This document shows, piece after piece, positions 14,622-22,369 of a stretch of DNA of 24,436 nt; position 1 is the stretch's first letter; each line of letters opens with the position of its first letter. Under the pieces are notes generated by a model, which did no database searches, was not told the DNA's origin, and saw nothing but the letters and a program-made list of their open reading frames with translations. The position numbers were made by a program, and so were the translations under genes. The DNA comes from an uncultured Sutterella sp. (lineage in GTDB: Bacteria; Pseudomonadota; Gammaproteobacteria; Burkholderiales; Burkholderiaceae_F), in NCBI GenBank assembly GCA_900544345.1, contig UQUR01000014.1, positions 1 through 24,436 on the forward strand, given 5' to 3'.

Positions 14622-16295
14622 CTAACTTTCGACGAAAAGAGTTGGATCAATGTCACATTGCGTCAGTGTCTCAAATCCTAAAAGACCATTAGGCTTTTCT
14701 ACGCAAACGAGCATATTTTCAATACGAATACCCCATTTGCCCGGTCGATAGATGCCGGGTTCGTCGCTTACAATCATGCCGGGTTCAAAAGGCGTCAATG
14801 TCCCCTCTCGTTTTCTGGGAGAGATAGTAGGTGGAGTTTCATGAACATTTAACGTCAGCCCTATGCCATGCCCCGTTCCATGCCCGAAATCAGCACCGAT
14901 CGCATGAATGGGTGCGCGAGCGATTTTGTCCAAATCAAAACCGGTGGTTCCGACTGCAAATGTGGCCTCCGAAAGAGCCTTCATTGCTTTAAAAACAGCA
15001 GTGTAATCGCGCTTTAAAGCTTTCAAATCCTCTTTGGGAAAATCTTCAGGATTACCTAAAAACCAAACCCGCGTTGTATCTGTGGTGCCTTTATCATAGT
15101 GAGCACCGGAGTCCACGAGCAAAACGCAAGGCGCTTGAATAATCGCACCTTCACCCTCTTTAGCTTCATAGTGAGGCAGTGCAGCGTTGGCGTTAACAGC
15201 AGCGATTGTTCCGAAACTCTCACCGATAAAACCCTCTATAGCAGAGCGCTTTTGATGCAAAATGTCTACAGCATCGTTTTCAGTTAATTTCTCTCCTCGG
15301 GCAAGCCTAACCTTTACTTCATCAATAAAGTCCTGCAAGGCCTGACCGTCGGCTTTCATCACTTTTTTTAAACCCTCGATTTCTTCCTTTGTTTTAATCG
15401 ATTTCCAAAGGGCAACCGGGTGCTTAAAATCTTTAAAAGTGTCTTTAATCTCAGTGAAAAGCTTGGCATTAAGATCAGTTTCCCGAGCCAAAATGGGAGT
15501 ATTTTGACTAATCAGCTCTTTGAGCTTCTCATGCAACTCTGAGTAATCACAAATCGTCCACCCAGAAGACGTAAGTTCTGAAACGATATCAGAATTTAAT
15601 ACTTTTTGATGGACGAAAAGATGAGCTTTTTCTTGACTGATAAGGGCCCAACTTAAAAAGACAGGGTTAAAGGCAATATCTGATCCCCGTAAATTGGTAA
15701 GCCACGCAATATCATCAAGCCGGGTTAAAAGAAGCGCTCCCTGGCCCTCACCCTTTGTTGACAGATAAGCTTTCAGACGCAAAAGCTTATCCTTGGCACT
15801 TACCGAGCTTGCCTTGTGGACATAAAGGGGACGCACAGCGCGAGAGGGTCTTAGGGACCAAAGCTGATTAATTAAAGCATCATCAAAATCCATGATCCTC
15901 GAAGCGCTTTGAGCCAATTTGTTAAATGTCACCAAAGGCAAAGTTTCTAACGGTGCCGCAAGATTAAAAGGCGTTGTCGCATTGTGTTCTGCAAGCCATT
16001 GATAAACTTCCGGGATACCTTCTTCTCCTTGCCTCATCAAAACAATGTCTGAGCCCTCCAATTCTTTGCTAGCCTGCTCCCAATAGCGTGAATCGGTCCA
16101 AAGATAGGCCTCATTTTCTGTGATCAGCACTTGAGCGTTTGATCCGGTAAAACCCGTTAAATAGGTTAAAAATTGATCAGCCTCTTGGATATATTCCGAT
16201 AGGTGCGCATCAGACAAAGTGCAATAAAAAGCATTTGCGCCAAGGCGACGTATCGCTTGGCGCAAATCTTGAATTCGGTTTTTAATATCAGCCAT
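14622..16295 (-). CDS. pepP: Xaa-Pro aminopeptidase (M24B)
   Basis: This 557-residue cytoplasmic metallopeptidase removes N-terminal residues preceding proline. The first ~300 residues form the two creatinase-like N-terminal domains, and the catalytic pita-bread domain follows. The dinuclear metal ligands are all visible: Asp395 (LLVDSGAHY), Asp406 (TTDTTRVW), His472 (GHGTGHGIGL), Glu512 (DEPGIY) and Glu526 (RIENML). The longer, three-domain form resembles eukaryotic-type APP1 proteins rather than the ~440-residue E. coli PepP. The gene starts one base after the lipoprotein stop, with AAAGG in the end of that gene, so it belongs to the rlmN-helicase-lipoprotein operon as its last member. Confidence 0.93.
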   Translation of the reverse strand: MADIKNRIQDLRQAIRRLGANAFYCTLSDAHLSEYIQEADQFLTYLTGFTGSNAQVLITENEAYLWTDSRYWEQASKELEGSDIVLMRQGEEGIPEVYQWLAEHNATTPFNLAAPLETLPLVTFNKLAQSASRIMDFDDALINQLWSLRPSRAVRPLYVHKASSVSAKDKLLRLKAYLSTKGEGQGALLLTRLDDIAWLTNLRGSDIAFNPVFLSWALISQEKAHLFVHQKVLNSDIVSELTSSGWTICDYSELHEKLKELISQNTPILARETDLNAKLFTEIKDTFKDFKHPVALWKSIKTKEEIEGLKKVMKADGQALQDFIDEVKVRLARGEKLTENDAVDILHQKRSAIEGFIGESFGTIAAVNANAALPHYEAKEGEGAIIQAPCVLLVDSGAHYDKGTTDTTRVWFLGNPEDFPKEDLKALKRDYTAVFKAMKALSEATFAVGTTGFDLDKIARAPIHAIGADFGHGTGHGIGLTLNVHETPPTISPRKREGTLTPFEPGMIVSDEPGIYRPGKWGIRIENMLVCVEKPNGLLGFETLTQCDIDPTLFVES

Positions 16296-16296
16296 A

Positions 16297-16632
16297 TCAA
16301 TATGCCTTTCTTACCGTAATGGAGACTTCGGAGGCTAAAGTGCCGTTCACTTCCACGTCTTCTCCCATATGCACGGTCTCTAAACGCCAGCCTGCATCAC
16401 GCAGTTCGTTAAGCGTTGTAGAAATTTCCAGATCCGGACAATTAAAGGGCACAACACTTAAAACGTCGTTACCCTGCACGGGATTAACGGCACTGCAAAT
16501 CGTGCGCTCTCCCAAAGGCGCATCAAATAAGGGATCCAAAGGGCCATTAGTGCAACCAGTCAAAAGGGAAGCTGCAACAAGACCCGAGAAACACAAAAGC
16601 CCAATTTTTTTGATAAGAATCTTTTCTTTCAT
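16297..16632 (-). CDS. small outer-membrane-type lipoprotein, unknown function
   Basis: A 111-residue precursor starts at ATG 16632; an upstream open frame to 16734 lies in the helicase gene and is rejected. The N-terminus is a lipoprotein signal, basic KEKILIKK then a hydrophobic run ending in the lipobox LLTGC with the lipid-bearing Cys27. The residue after Cys is Thr, so the mature protein is probably sorted to the outer membrane. The ~85-residue mature part contains two more cysteines (TICSAV and FNCPDL) that could form a disulfide, and a C-terminal TLASEVSITVRKAY strand. I recognise no named family. It lies 28 bp after the helicase and 1 bp before pepP. Confidence 0.82.
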   Translation of the reverse strand: MKEKILIKKIGLLCFSGLVAASLLTGCTNGPLDPLFDAPLGERTICSAVNPVQGNDVLSVVPFNCPDLEISTTLNELRDAGWRLETVHMGEDVEVNGTLASEVSITVRKAY

Positions 16633-16660
16633 GGTGGATATTCTATCGTTTTCTTGCGAC

Positions 16661-17986
16661 TTAAAAGTCTGGCAAGATGTAATCAAAAGAATCCAGTCCC
16701 GTATTGCGCTTTTCTTTAAGCGATCTTTTTTCACCTGAAAATGCTTTACGGTCTTTTTTATGTGTTCTTTCTTTTGAAACTGAGTGCTTTGGTTTTGAGT
16801 CCCGTGTCAAAGACTTAGCCATTGGAGTATCTTCAACTCTGTCTTCTTTTTCAAAATAGGTTCTATAGACCACAGGCGTTTCAAGTGACAATTTTCTTTT
16901 AATCAAAGTTTCAATGGCTTTTAGCTTATAAGTGTCTTTTTCACTTACTAGAGAATAGGCCACACCTTTTTCCCCAGCCCGCCCCGTGCGGCCGATTCGG
17001 TGGATATAGTCATGCGGGTCCTGAGGCAATTCATAGTTAATCACAACAGGGAGCTCTTTGATGTCAATGCCACGAGAGGCCAGGTCAGTAGCAACAAGAA
17101 TTCTTAATTCATGATTTTTAAACGCCTCCAGAATCTTCGTACGTCTGGCTTGGGTTTTATCTCCGTGAAGGGCCTCCACTTTAAAGCCGTCTTCTTTTAA
17201 GTGACTCGCAAGCTTCGCTGCACTTTCTTTTTGACGTGTAAAAACGAGCACTTGATCCAAACTGTTATCGACAATTAGATCTCGAAGAAAAGTCGGCTTT
17301 TCACGCTCTGGTACTCGGAAAACTTTTTGCTCAATACTTCCCGCATCGCGGTTGGCATTAACTTCAATGAGAATCGGGCGCTTTAAAAGCTTTTGCGCTA
17401 AAAGATGTATCTCGTCTGATAACGTCGCAGAAAATAAAAGAGACTGTCTGGGCTCGGGGCAATTAGTCAAAATTTTCTTAATATCGGGCAAAAAACCCAT
17501 ATCAAGCATCCGATCGGCTTCATCCAGCACGAGGTATTGGATGCCGGATAAATTCAGATGGTTTCTTCGAAGGTGATCGAGAAGCCTGCCGGGTGTAGCA
17601 ACCACAATCTCAGGCTTGAGGTTTAATGCCTCTTTTTGCGTGAGAACACTCAAACCCCCGACTAAAAGACAAGCACTTTCAGCAACAGCTTCACTAAAAA
17701 TTTCAGCATTTTTATGAAGCTGAATAGCGAGTTCTCGGGTGGGTGCCAAAATTAAAACAGAGGGATTTTGATTCTGTTTGGATTTATTTTGAGACAAGCG
17801 CTGCAAAATAGGCAATAAAAATGCCCCCGTTTTCCCACTCCCCGTTTGGGCAATCGCCATCAAGTCGCGCCCGGCTAAAATCACGGGAATCGCTTTTTGC
17901 TGAATGGTGCTGGGCTTCTCCCATCCTAACTCTTTTGTCTTAGTAAAAAGAGCTAAACCAATTCCTAACTCATCAAATCCACTCAT
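16661..17986 (-). CDS. rhlE: DEAD-box RNA helicase, RhlE-like
   Basis: This ATP-dependent RNA helicase has 441 residues from ATG at 17986, chosen because it overlaps the rlmN stop as ATGA and AAGGG precedes it; the longer frame to 18127 is inside rlmN. Motifs in order: Q motif (WEKPSTIQQKAIP), I AQTGSGKT (46-53), Ia PTRELAIQ, Ib TPGR, II DEAD (155-158), III SAT (186-188), V ATDLASRGIDI and VI HRIGRTGRAG. The C-terminal ~70 residues are basic and low-complexity, as in RhlE, and should bind RNA. Such helicases act in ribosome assembly and mRNA turnover. Coupling to an rRNA methyltransferase gene fits ribosome biogenesis. RhlE is the best label, but related paralogues exist. Confidence 0.92.
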   Translation of the reverse strand: MSGFDELGIGLALFTKTKELGWEKPSTIQQKAIPVILAGRDLMAIAQTGSGKTGAFLLPILQRLSQNKSKQNQNPSVLILAPTRELAIQLHKNAEIFSEAVAESACLLVGGLSVLTQKEALNLKPEIVVATPGRLLDHLRRNHLNLSGIQYLVLDEADRMLDMGFLPDIKKILTNCPEPRQSLLFSATLSDEIHLLAQKLLKRPILIEVNANRDAGSIEQKVFRVPEREKPTFLRDLIVDNSLDQVLVFTRQKESAAKLASHLKEDGFKVEALHGDKTQARRTKILEAFKNHELRILVATDLASRGIDIKELPVVINYELPQDPHDYIHRIGRTGRAGEKGVAYSLVSEKDTYKLKAIETLIKRKLSLETPVVYRTYFEKEDRVEDTPMAKSLTRDSKPKHSVSKERTHKKDRKAFSGEKRSLKEKRNTGLDSFDYILPDF

Positions 17987-18996
17987 AAGCCCTTGCCCTC
18001 TTTTTGCAAATGACGGTACCTCAACTGTCCGCACCCACCTTCTACATCTTGAGCTGCAGAGTGACGAAACTTCGCCAAAATGTGAGCTTCTTTTAAAATT
18101 CTCGCCATTTCCTGACACCGTGACCATTCGGGTCGGCGATAAGGGCTGTTGTCTACGGCATTGACAGGAATAAAGTTCATCAAAGCGTATTTACCGCTTA
18201 AAAGTTTTCGGATATTTGCTAACTCTTCATCGCTATCGTTGACGCCATGCATCAACGTCCACTGATACTGAATCGGATAGCCTGTCTGACGAGCATAGCT
18301 TTCTGCCTGATCAACAAGCGAGTCAATCAAAATTTTGCCCGCACGAGGCAAAAGCTTTTCTCTTTTTTCTTTGATCGTACTGTGAAGTGAAATCGCAAGC
18401 GCTGGCTTTACCGTTGAAGCGTTTAATGCATCAAAGACGCGCTGATCGCCAACGGTCGAGAGGACCAGATTTTTATGCGGAATTTGACTGTAGGTACCTA
18501 AAAAATCAATTGCAGACATCACATTTTTTAAATTGTGTGAGGGCTCCCCCATCCCCATAAAGACAACTTTGCGAGTCTCAGGACGCAGCCTCTTCGCTTC
18601 AATTACCTGGGCAACAATCTCTAAGTCCGTGAGCTGCCGAATAAGGCCTGACTGTCCCGTCATACAAAAAACACACCCCACAGCGCAACCCACTTGTGAA
18701 GAAACACAGACCCCCTCTCTTGGCAAAAGCACACTTTCAATTGTGTGACCGTCTTTTAATTGAAATAAAAGCTTTAAGGAATCTTTCTCTTCACCCTGCT
18801 GCTGATCCACAACCTGAAGTACAGCATTAATTTCAGCTTTAATGTCGGGCAACGCTTGGCGAAGCGACTTGGGAAACTTAGGATTATCTGCATCTGGCCA
18901 AGGCACAATGCCAAAAAGCGCTCGATAAAGATATCCGTAATGAAGGGGTTTAGCACCCAAAGCTAATAATCTTTGGTGAAGAGTCTCAAGTGTCAT
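17983..18996 (-). CDS. rlmN: RlmN/Cfr-family radical SAM methyltransferase
   Basis: The protein has 337 residues from ATG at 18996. RlmN methylates C2 of A2503 in 23S rRNA and of A37 in some tRNAs. The radical SAM cluster motif CAVGCVFC is at 104-111 (Cys104, 108, 111). The two mechanism cysteines are also present: Cys97 (VCVSSQ) and Cys322 (EGGCGQL). GMGEP at 148-152 binds SAM. The frame is open to 19098, but that segment crosses the glnA terminator hairpin, so the shorter start is preferred, although no ribosome site is clear there. The region before the last Cys (FRHSAAQDVEGG) differs from E. coli RlmN, so this may be a divergent paralogue. It overlaps the helicase gene by 4 bp (ATGA) and heads the operon. 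Confidence 0.85.
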   Translation of the reverse strand: MTLETLHQRLLALGAKPLHYGYLYRALFGIVPWPDADNPKFPKSLRQALPDIKAEINAVLQVVDQQQGEEKDSLKLLFQLKDGHTIESVLLPREGVCVSSQVGCAVGCVFCMTGQSGLIRQLTDLEIVAQVIEAKRLRPETRKVVFMGMGEPSHNLKNVMSAIDFLGTYSQIPHKNLVLSTVGDQRVFDALNASTVKPALAISLHSTIKEKREKLLPRAGKILIDSLVDQAESYARQTGYPIQYQWTLMHGVNDSDEELANIRKLLSGKYALMNFIPVNAVDNSPYRRPEWSRCQEMARILKEAHILAKFRHSAAQDVEGGCGQLRYRHLQKEGKGL

Positions 18997-19005
18997 TGAT
19001 GAGTG

Positions 19006-19042
19006 TAATAAAAAGGGCGATGAATTTTTGTTTTCATCACCC
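19006..19042 (-). terminator. rho-independent terminator of glnA
   Basis: On the minus strand GGGTGATGAA pairs with TTCATCGCCC (one G-T pair), with an 8-nt A-rich loop and a following TTTTTATTA. It lies 27 bp after the glnA stop and ends just before the preferred rlmN start, separating the two genes. Confidence 0.88.
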
Positions 19043-19069
19043 ATTTTAATAGAGATTGAAAAGGTCTTC

Positions 19070-20479
19070 TTAGAGCTTATAGTACATTTCAAATTCAATC
19101 GGGGCCGTTGCTAAGCGGAAGCGTTCCACCTCCTTTGCTTTTAATGCAATATAGGCTTCGATCATGTCCTCAGAGAACACTCCGCCACGCGTCAAGAACT
19201 CGTGATCGGCGGCTAAAGCTGCCAAGGCCTCATCTAAAGAAGCGCACACCGTCGGAATCTTGGCGTTTTCTTCAGGCGGCAAATCGTAGAGGTTCTTGTC
19301 TGCAGCTTCACCCGGGTGAATCTTATTCATGATGCCATCAAGCCCTGCCATGAGTAATGCCGAGAAGCACAAGTAAGGATTAGCCATCGGATCCGGGAAC
19401 CGCACTTCAATACGGCGAGCCTTTTCACTTGGCGTATGCGGAATACGAATAGAAGCCGAGCGGTTGCGAGCGGAGTAGGCAAGCTTCACCGGAGCTTCAA
19501 AACCTGGCACCAAGCGCTTATAAGAGTTTGTTGACGGATTGGTAATAGCGTTTAACGCCTTAGCATGCTTAATCACACCGCCGATATAGTAGAGGGCTAT
19601 ATCGCTTAAACCGGCGTAGCCATTACCAGCAAAGAGGTTTTGACCATCTTTCCAAATAGATTGGTGCACGTGCATACCGCTACCAGCACTGCCCACAACG
19701 GGCTTTGGCATAAAGGTTGCGGTCTTGCCGTAAGCAGCAGCTACATTCCAAACCGTGTACTTCAGAATTTGCGTCCAGTCAGCGCGCTTCACCAGCGTGC
19801 TAAAACGCGTACCGATTTCGCACTGACCGGCACCCACCTCGTGGTGTTGCACTTCAGTGGGAACGCCTTGTTGTTCGATCAAAAGGCACATCTCAGAGCG
19901 CATGTCCTGGAAGGAATCAATCGGAGGCACAGGGAAGTAGCCGCCTTGGTGACCCGGACGATGGCCAAGGTTACCTTGTTCGTATTCGATCTTGGAAGCC
20001 CAGCCGGCTTCATCGCTACCGATCTTATAGAAAGAATGTTCGGGGTCTGTTCCCCAAACGATGGAGTCAAAAATATGAAATTCGGGCTCCGGTCCAAAGA
20101 AAGCCGTATCACCAATACCTGTGGACTTCAAATAGGCTTCGGCTCGCTTAGCAATAGAGCGCGGATCGCGGTTGTAACCCTTACCTGTAGCAGGATCGGT
20201 TGCGTCACACGTCAATATAAGCGTGCTTTCTTCACGGAAAGGATCTAAGCGGGCGCTCTCGGGATCTGCGATCAAGATCATGTCGCTAGCTTCAATGCCT
20301 TTCCAGCCTGCCATCGACGAACCGTCAAAAGGCTGGCCTTCTTCGAACCAGTCTTCATCCACAGCGCGGGCAGGAATACTCACGTGCTGCTCCTTACCCT
20401 TCATATCAGTGAAGCGGAGGTCGACGAACTTTACGTCGTTGTCTTGGATCATTTGCAAGACTTTTTCAATGTCAGCCAT
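19070..20479 (-). CDS. glnA: glutamine synthetase type I
   Basis: This enzyme ligates ammonia to glutamate with ATP and is the centre of nitrogen assimilation; it forms dodecamers. At 469 residues it has the usual bacterial GSI-beta length. Signatures: FDGSSMAGWKGIEASDM (51-67), the metal-site GPEPEFHIFD (129-138), the ATP-site KPVVGSAGSGMHVHQS (259-274) and the glutamate-binding loop NPSTNSYKRLVPGFEAP (314-330). Tyr398 in KNLYDLPPEE is the adenylylation site, so GlnE should switch activity off under nitrogen excess. AGGAG lies 7 nt before the ATG. It is transcribed alone and closed by its own terminator. No ntrBC genes are in view. Confidence 0.97.
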   Translation of the reverse strand: MADIEKVLQMIQDNDVKFVDLRFTDMKGKEQHVSIPARAVDEDWFEEGQPFDGSSMAGWKGIEASDMILIADPESARLDPFREESTLILTCDATDPATGKGYNRDPRSIAKRAEAYLKSTGIGDTAFFGPEPEFHIFDSIVWGTDPEHSFYKIGSDEAGWASKIEYEQGNLGHRPGHQGGYFPVPPIDSFQDMRSEMCLLIEQQGVPTEVQHHEVGAGQCEIGTRFSTLVKRADWTQILKYTVWNVAAAYGKTATFMPKPVVGSAGSGMHVHQSIWKDGQNLFAGNGYAGLSDIALYYIGGVIKHAKALNAITNPSTNSYKRLVPGFEAPVKLAYSARNRSASIRIPHTPSEKARRIEVRFPDPMANPYLCFSALLMAGLDGIMNKIHPGEAADKNLYDLPPEENAKIPTVCASLDEALAALAADHEFLTRGGVFSEDMIEAYIALKAKEVERFRLATAPIEFEMYYKL

Positions 20480-20555
20480 TTGGGGCTCCTATCAATTTAA
20501 CAGGAGTGATTTTAATAATAAAAATTGCAGTGTTAAAGCTTATGTACCTGATTTT

Positions 20556-20584
20556 TTGCTTTTTAGTAAGCAATTTCTTGCAAG
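20556..20584. promoter_or_regulatory. overlapping GCAA/TTGC inverted repeats upstream of glnA
   Basis: Three nested repeats lie 77-105 bp before glnA: TTGCTT-6 nt-AAGCAA (20556-20573), GCAA-TTTC-TTGC (20570-20581) and CTTGCAAG (20577-20584). They do not match the NtrC consensus, and I found no sigma54 -24/-12 pair. They may be a binding site for another regulator or a weak hairpin. Confidence 0.35.
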
Positions 20585-20657
20585 CAAAATATATTAACCT
20601 AGTACCTAATTCCTACGTAAATTCAGTTATTGAAACCCAAATACAATTAAATAGATG

Positions 20658-20887
20658 CTATTGACCGTAATCTTTCTGTAGAGCCAACCGTATATCAGAA
20701 CGTAGACCAGTCATCACTAAAAGAATCTTTCCTGCGAGTTCTGACGCAATCGGAACCTGCCCATCCAAACCAATTTCAAATAAGCCGGATCAACTTCTAT
20801 TTGCTTAGCAAAATTGGAAACACAGGCCCTTACATAATCCAACTCTACTTTCCATATCCCTCCAGGATGAGGTGGATTAAACATCAT
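20658..20887 (-). pseudogene. frameshifted HigA-family antitoxin remnant
   Basis: On the minus strand an ATG pair at 20887/20884 begins MFNPPHPGGIWKVEL, the hallmark start of HigA/VapI-type XRE antitoxins, and continues through VSNFAKQIEVDPAYLKL, the helix-turn-helix region. Near 20765-20775 the frame is lost. In another frame the family sequence resumes as GQVPIASELAGKILLVMTGL and ALQKDYGQ before TAG at 20658-20660. So one frameshift splits an otherwise recognisable ~76-residue antitoxin, and the product should be inactive. Its partner toxin is not recognisable upstream. It lies downstream of the LysR promoter region and upstream of glnA. Confidence 0.75.
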
Positions 20888-21269
20888 GATGAAGATTTTT
20901 TCTACCCTTTTATCTGTTTCTTTAGCTGTTATATAAAAACTGGATCGTTTCCCTTTTCTGCTACAGCTAAATATTTATCAATCCGTTTGAGAGTTTCTAG
21001 TTAGTCGACCGGATCAAACTTTTGTAAATCTTACGATCATTATTTTCCTATGTCCTTAATCATTCGTTAGCCAATTTTGTGGCTCTTTCTAGGGAATACT
21101 TATTAAAGTTCCAAGTCAATAACGTGAATATGTTCGATTAATGTCATCATAAAAATTACTCAGAAAAGCGATTGAAATTTAGAGATATCTTTATTTATCT
21201 CAGACTTTCATAGGACCTCAATGAGTCAAAGAAACTAAATTCCAAGTAGAAACAATACAATGAACATTA
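20888..21269. other. AT-rich decay zone without intact genes
   Basis: No gene is supported here. On the minus strand, broken fragments that look coding include LETLKRIDKYLAVAEKGNDP (about 20940-21000) and, in another frame, ITAKETDKRVEKIFIMM running directly into the higA-like remnant. These may be the ruins of the partner gene of that antitoxin, but they do not match a toxin family I know. A further weak fragment (NKYSLERATKLANE) lies near 21060-21110. Confidence 0.4.
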
Positions 21270-21287
21270 CTTAAGTTTAAACTTAAG
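21270..21287. promoter_or_regulatory. perfect 18-bp palindrome before the LysR gene
   Basis: CTTAAGTTTAAACTTAAG is its own reverse complement and ends 14 bp before the LysR start. It is a strong candidate operator for autoregulation. Its position near the expected transcription start suggests repression. It does not show a clear T-N11-A LysR box. Confidence 0.55.
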
Positions 21288-21301
21288 AATTATCTATTCT
21301 G

Positions 21302-22267
21302 ATGAACGCCATGAGTATTGTTTCCGAAATTGCTTCTTTTACAGAAACTTTTCTTGTTGTTGCTGAAACCCGATCTTTCTCAAAAGCAGCTCAGCAACTT
21401 TCCATGTCTCCCAGCGCAGTTAGCCAAAAAATTTCTCAATTAGAAGACAAACTGCATGTAACTTTATTTGATCGGTCAACTCGGCCTTTAATCAATACAC
21501 CAGAAGCCCGGATGCTAAAAGAAACAATAGAGCGTTATAACTCAGAAATTGAAGAAACTATCCAGGCTATACAGTTCAAGAAAAATAAACTCCCAGAAAT
21601 TCGTTTTGGGATGATTCACTCAATAACAGACTGTATCGGGACAAAACTCATTAAAAATCTTTCTGAAAAAACATACAAAGTCAAACACTTAATGGGAACG
21701 TCTGATATTTTACTGAAGCACTTACGAAATAATGAAACAGACATCATTGTTACAAGTGGGAATTTATCTAACGAGCCCGACCTTATAACTAAGGTCATTT
21801 TCAATGAACCGCTTATTATTGCCGCACCAAGTTCAATGAAGACACCGCCTTCAAACATGGACTCCATAAGTGTATTGTTACGCTCTCAACTTCCATTTAT
21901 CCGCTCACCCCAAAAAACAGGCAGCGGTAGGGATATCTCTGAGTTTTTAGTAAAACATTGTCTTGATATCCCCAATAGATTAGAAATAGACTGCAATTTA
22001 GTTCATTTGGAAATGATTGCGCAGGGCTTGGCATGGACTATTTCTTACCCAACTTCTTTTATTAAAAGTCATGAGTTATGGTCAAAAATTCATTTTGAAT
22101 ATATTCCGAATTCCTCAAGAAAAATAACACTTGCTTGCACAAGGACTACTTCCAAATTCATTTTCGATTATTTTTTAGAGCAAACTAGCTTGATTCTCAG
22201 AAATGATGTCGTTAGTAAAATCAAAAAAATGATCCCCGCAACCAAAGAGATAAATTTTTTACTTTAA
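21302..22267 (+). CDS. LysR-family transcriptional regulator
   Basis: This 321-residue regulator has an N-terminal winged helix-turn-helix (about residues 10-70), with the typical FLVVAETRSFSKAAQQLSMS and SAVSQKISQLEDKLHVTLFD, followed by a linker helix and a periplasmic-binding-like effector domain. The start at 21302 and an ATG nine bases later are both possible; neither has a good ribosome site. It lies 102 bp upstream of the M20 peptidase gene in the same direction. LysR regulators usually face their target divergently, so control of the peptidase is a reasonable inference but not certain. The gene is AT-rich compared with glnA. The effector is unknown. Confidence 0.9.
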   Translation: MNAMSIVSEIASFTETFLVVAETRSFSKAAQQLSMSPSAVSQKISQLEDKLHVTLFDRSTRPLINTPEARMLKETIERYNSEIEETIQAIQFKKNKLPEIRFGMIHSITDCIGTKLIKNLSEKTYKVKHLMGTSDILLKHLRNNETDIIVTSGNLSNEPDLITKVIFNEPLIIAAPSSMKTPPSNMDSISVLLRSQLPFIRSPQKTGSGRDISEFLVKHCLDIPNRLEIDCNLVHLEMIAQGLAWTISYPTSFIKSHELWSKIHFEYIPNSSRKITLACTRTTSKFIFDYFLEQTSLILRNDVVSKIKKMIPATKEINFLL

Positions 22268-22277
22268 GTAATTACTT
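22266..22277. promoter_or_regulatory. 12-bp palindrome at the LysR stop
   Basis: AAGTAATTACTT is a perfect palindrome overlapping the LysR stop codon. The gap to the peptidase gene also has an imperfect repeat (TTAAAGCA ... TGCTTAA, about 22284-22317). Either could be a regulator site for the peptidase gene. Confidence 0.35.
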
Positions 22278-22369
22278 CTTTGTATTTAAAGCAAATACTA
22301 AAAGTCTTTGTGCTTAAAAGATCATTGAACTACCCTGAAGGTGTCCGATGACTCTTTAGGAGAAACACA

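Noticed and set aside
16633..16734. N-terminal extension of the lipoprotein
   Set aside because: It would bury the lipoprotein signal 34 residues in and overlap the helicase end.
17987..18127. N-terminal extension of the helicase
   Set aside because: It lies inside rlmN in another frame, and the ATG at 17986 has a ribosome site and a 4-bp coupling overlap.
19640..20248. 202-codon plus-strand frame
   Set aside because: It is entirely antisense to glnA, whose motifs are unambiguous.
20480..20657. Sigma54/NtrC control of glnA
   Set aside because: No GG-N10-GC -24/-12 pair and no TGCACC-N5-GGTGCA site could be found.
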